From Deltaproteobacteria bacterium (GTDB lineage: Bacteria; Desulfobacterota; Binatia; UBA1149; CAITLU01), in contig JACRCR010000089.1 of assembly GCA_016218925.1 (NCBI GenBank), positions 1 to 44,452 on the forward strand: a stretch of DNA of 44,452 nucleotides, written 5' to 3'. Below are positions 42,486 to 44,452 of the stretch, in pieces. Both the position numbers and the translations under genes were made by a program. Under the pieces are notes generated by a model. That model ran no database searches, was not told where the DNA came from, and was given only the letters and a program-made list of their open reading frames with translations. Within the stretch, counting starts at the first letter, position 1; every line of letters starts with the position of its first letter.

Positions 42486-44088
42486 GAAGGGGAGTTGCTT
42501 CCTCCTTCAATCTCGGAAGTTCATTCCGAAGAAGATCGGCGAACGCCATGCCATCAGCGGCCTTGAGAAGGCGAATGACCAATGGAACATATTCGCCTTT
42601 GGCGAGGCCGAAGCACTGCGATATGCGGTCGGCGATACTCTTACGATTGTAGAGCCTGAGAATCTCGTCGAGCCGTCCGGTTTCAAGAGCCGCGGCAAAC
42701 ATCAGTCGCGTGTCAGCAATGATCGCGTCCAGGCCCAACGTGCGAAGAAGGTCCGTCACGCCGTCGCGCAGACCCTGTTCGTCGGCGCTTGCGCGAGAGT
42801 AACAGGAGAGATGGTAGCGCACGCGCTGGGCGGCGTGCGCGGAAACTTGGGCCTCCATCTCGCCGGTGAGCGCAGCCACTACGAACTTCGTGACCTCGGA
42901 GACAGTCGTTGCCGGATCGCGCAATAGGTGGACTGCGACAGCAGCGATTAGGCGTTCAGCGCAGAGCAGGTTTTCCAGTTCCGCGAATCTGAGAACCTGA
43001 ATACCGCTTGCTTCGAGAGCGGTGACTTCGCTTTGGCTACGAACATCTCGATCCACGATGCCGGCAGCAGCGAACCCGTGGAGGGCCGTGTTAGCGAGTA
43101 GTGCCTTCGTGGCCTCGACGACCTTTTCTGCCCCGCCGCGGGGAACCACATGCATATCCGGGTAACAAAGTTGGTAGATCGTATGGTCGAGCCCTCCGCG
43201 TTCGCCTTCGCAGAAGAGGAGAGGCTTTCTGCTCCCGAGGATTTCCAGAACAAGTGCCTCGGGTAGTGCTTTTTCGTTGGGAACGTAATCCCACTCCCAA
43301 GCGGTGCCGTTAAAGCTACGAAGCCAGATCTTCTTCGCATCGACGCGGCTCGCGGCGAAATCCAGATCGTGGGTCAAGTAGACGAAGGTCTTGTCCGGAC
43401 ACAATGCCTCGACTTTGTTCCAGAGCTTGTCCATCAACGATCTGTGCAGGTGGAGTTCCGGCTCATCAATAACCAGCATCGCGCCACTTGGCGCGCAGAG
43501 GCATTGGCCTAACAGGTAGAGCGTAACGCGCTCTCCGTCGCTCATCTCTTTTGCGTGGTATTCTCCGGGCGAGCCGCTCTCGACGATTACTTTGCCATCG
43601 AGAAAGTTGATGCGGCGGTGTGGCATCAGGTAATTCCACGCGGCGACGATCTCGTCGATGGCGGAATTCGGTACGGGCATGTACTGAGCGGTCTGTCGCG
43701 TCTCCTCGGTATGCTTTCTATTCCGCTCCGCGTCTTTGGCGAAAAGCAGAGCAAGCAACTTCTCGTAGTCGGAAAGGAGGAACGTCGCCGGGACACCTCC
43801 CCAGCGATCCTGACGTCTGCGTCCCAGGCTCGCGTGTTGATCGTGGCGGCCCAGGAGCAGATCCATCTCCGCTTGCTCATGAGTCTTCATCGGCGCGAAC
43901 TCAGGGAGCGCGAGGGCCTTTTGCGCGCCTATACGGTGGACGATCAGTCCCTGTTGAAGATGCTCCTCAAGCCAAACGCCGAAGCGAGTTTTTCCCGACC
44001 CGTTCGCACCCGTGACCACGAGGCGCAACGGCGCTTCGTATTCAACGAGGGGACCATCGGGCGTTTGACTAGGTAGTATGATGGACAT
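42454..44088 (-). CDS. AAA ATPase fused to DUF4435 TOPRIM-like domain (PARIS-like)
   Basis: 544 aa; GGAGGG precedes the ATG. The ABC-type ATPase half has Walker A GANGSGKT (27-34), signature MSDGER (182-187), Walker B MLVIDEPELHL (204-214) and a switch histidine in YLTHDLD (238-242). The second half is DUF4435/TOPRIM-like: E294 in CEGERGGLD, and D346/D348 in GIVDRD, followed by FAELENLLCAERL. In PARIS defence these are two proteins, AriA (ATPase) and AriB (nuclease released when a phage anti-restriction protein is sensed); fused forms are known. The assignment rests on domain order and motifs. It lies between the tRNA gene and the HTH gene, in the position where an integrase would be expected. 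Confidence 0.88.
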   Translation of the reverse strand: MSIILPSQTPDGPLVEYEAPLRLVVTGANGSGKTRFGVWLEEHLQQGLIVHRIGAQKALALPEFAPMKTHEQAEMDLLLGRHDQHASLGRRRQDRWGGVPATFLLSDYEKLLALLFAKDAERNRKHTEETRQTAQYMPVPNSAIDEIVAAWNYLMPHRRINFLDGKVIVESGSPGEYHAKEMSDGERVTLYLLGQCLCAPSGAMLVIDEPELHLHRSLMDKLWNKVEALCPDKTFVYLTHDLDFAASRVDAKKIWLRSFNGTAWEWDYVPNEKALPEALVLEILGSRKPLLFCEGERGGLDHTIYQLCYPDMHVVPRGGAEKVVEATKALLANTALHGFAAAGIVDRDVRSQSEVTALEASGIQVLRFAELENLLCAERLIAAVAVHLLRDPATTVSEVTKFVVAALTGEMEAQVSAHAAQRVRYHLSCYSRASADEQGLRDGVTDLLRTLGLDAIIADTRLMFAAALETGRLDEILRLYNRKSIADRISQCFGLAKGEYVPLVIRLLKAADGMAFADLLRNELPRLKEEATPLLEAAGGGGAG

Positions 44089-44281
44089 GATGTTGGCCCC
44101 CTCCGGGGCATTGAGACCTCATAGCAGAGCGCAGACCCAAAACTCCTGCGCTCTAAAGAGGAAGATGTGCCGACTTCCGGCGAGTTCTGCGGCCGTCGGA
44201 ATCGGGCCGCATGTCGGCAGCTTGTCGGCAGTGACTCCAGTTAGCCACAAAACAAGCGCCATAACTGGCTGATTTTGTTGA

Positions 44282-44354
44282 AGCTGACGGGCGGATTCGA
44301 ACCGCCGACCTGCTGATTACGAATCAGCTGCTCTACCAACTGAGCTACGTCAGC
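44282..44354 (-). tRNA. tRNA-Thr (anticodon CGT)
   Basis: Complete cloverleaf on the minus strand: acceptor GCTGACG pairs with CGTCAGC, D-arm GCTC-GAGC, anticodon stem GCTGA/TCAGC with loop TTCGTAA (anticodon CGT, reads ACG = Thr), T-arm GGCGG-TTCGAAT-CCGCC. The discriminator is U and CCA is not encoded. Its 3' half is duplicated three times at 22-24 kb, so it is the integration target of the island. Confidence 0.97.
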
Positions 44355-44452
44355 GTACCGGGTAGGAAACGCGCGGTGTCATCGCGACGGCCGAGCGATC
44401 GGGGCGGTTTATAGCCGACCCCTGCTTCGGTGCAAAGTCGCGGGAAAACGCC

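Larger units (their letters stand above)
24070..44323. mobile_element. genomic island integrated at tRNA-Thr(CGT)
   Basis: About 20 kb bounded by the 45-bp direct repeat at 24070-24114 and the 3' end of the intact tRNA-Thr gene. The island lies on the 3' side of the tRNA, as expected. Content is almost entirely defence and toxin-antitoxin genes: AbrB-Doc, a ten-gene helicase/methylase/ATPase operon, an Ada-like protein, a terminase-like HTH protein and an AAA-DUF4435 protein. No integrase, excisionase, relaxase or replication gene is visible, so the element is probably immobile now or moves in trans. Boundaries are read from the repeat; mobility is inference. Confidence 0.7.

Overview
The window is high-GC DNA from a Gram-negative bacterium, probably an uncultured proteobacterial or deltaproteobacterial-type lineage. 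The sequence signs for this are several secreted proteins with classical signal peptides, a DUF1329 envelope protein, an entericidin-like lipoprotein, and a BNR/sialidase-fold protein. That last protein carries a C-terminal domain I associate with soil deltaproteobacterial and Binatota-like genomes. The taxonomic call is inference; no rRNA or marker gene is present.

Region 1 (about 1-17.9 kb) is ordinary chromosomal content. It starts with an IS1182-type transposase, followed by a small secreted protein, a divergent six-helix membrane protein and molybdopterin oxidoreductase pair, a second small secreted protein and a patatin-like lipase. Then come an entericidin-like lipoprotein of 50 aa (6905-7057), a BNR-repeat secreted protein, a QueG-like Fe-S protein divergent from a TetR regulator across a TGTACA operator, and a DUF1329 protein. 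A second TetR, translationally coupled to a ferritin-like diiron protein, follows; its promoter overlaps a perfect 20-bp palindrome. The region ends with a 989-aa hybrid histidine kinase.

Region 2 (17.9-24.1 kb) is a transition zone. It holds a UvrD-type helicase with an ankyrin segment and a toxin-like N-terminus, a class II Fic protein, a Phd-VapC pair, a frameshifted pseudogene, and three decayed copies of the 3' end of tRNA-Thr(CGT). These copies are landing scars of integrative elements.

Region 3 (24.1-44.3 kb) lies between the best of these scars (24070-24114) and the intact tRNA-Thr gene (44282-44354). It is read as a genomic island without a surviving integrase. It opens with an AbrB-Doc toxin-antitoxin pair. 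Its core is a minus-strand operon running from 40791 down to 25058, whose genes mostly overlap by 4 nt: SNF2-type helicase with DUF3883, a doubtful small ORF, DUF262/DUF1524 (GmrSD-like), a DUF6978-like protein, DUF1828, DUF1156 DNA methyltransferase, Swt1-HEPN/DUF499 ATPase, an unknown Cys-motif protein, a DUF726-like alpha/beta hydrolase, and a membrane-anchored HNH nuclease.

Helicase plus DUF1156 methylase plus DUF499 ATPase is a known anti-phage candidate combination (helicase-methylase-ATPase, Hma-type). The three downstream genes and the embedded DUF262 and DUF1828 genes look like an extension of it. Upstream lie an Ada-type zinc protein between two 88-bp direct repeats, a small-terminase-like HTH protein, and an AAA ATPase fused to a DUF4435 TOPRIM-like domain, which resembles a merged PARIS (AriA-AriB) protein. 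The whole is a tRNA-associated defence island.
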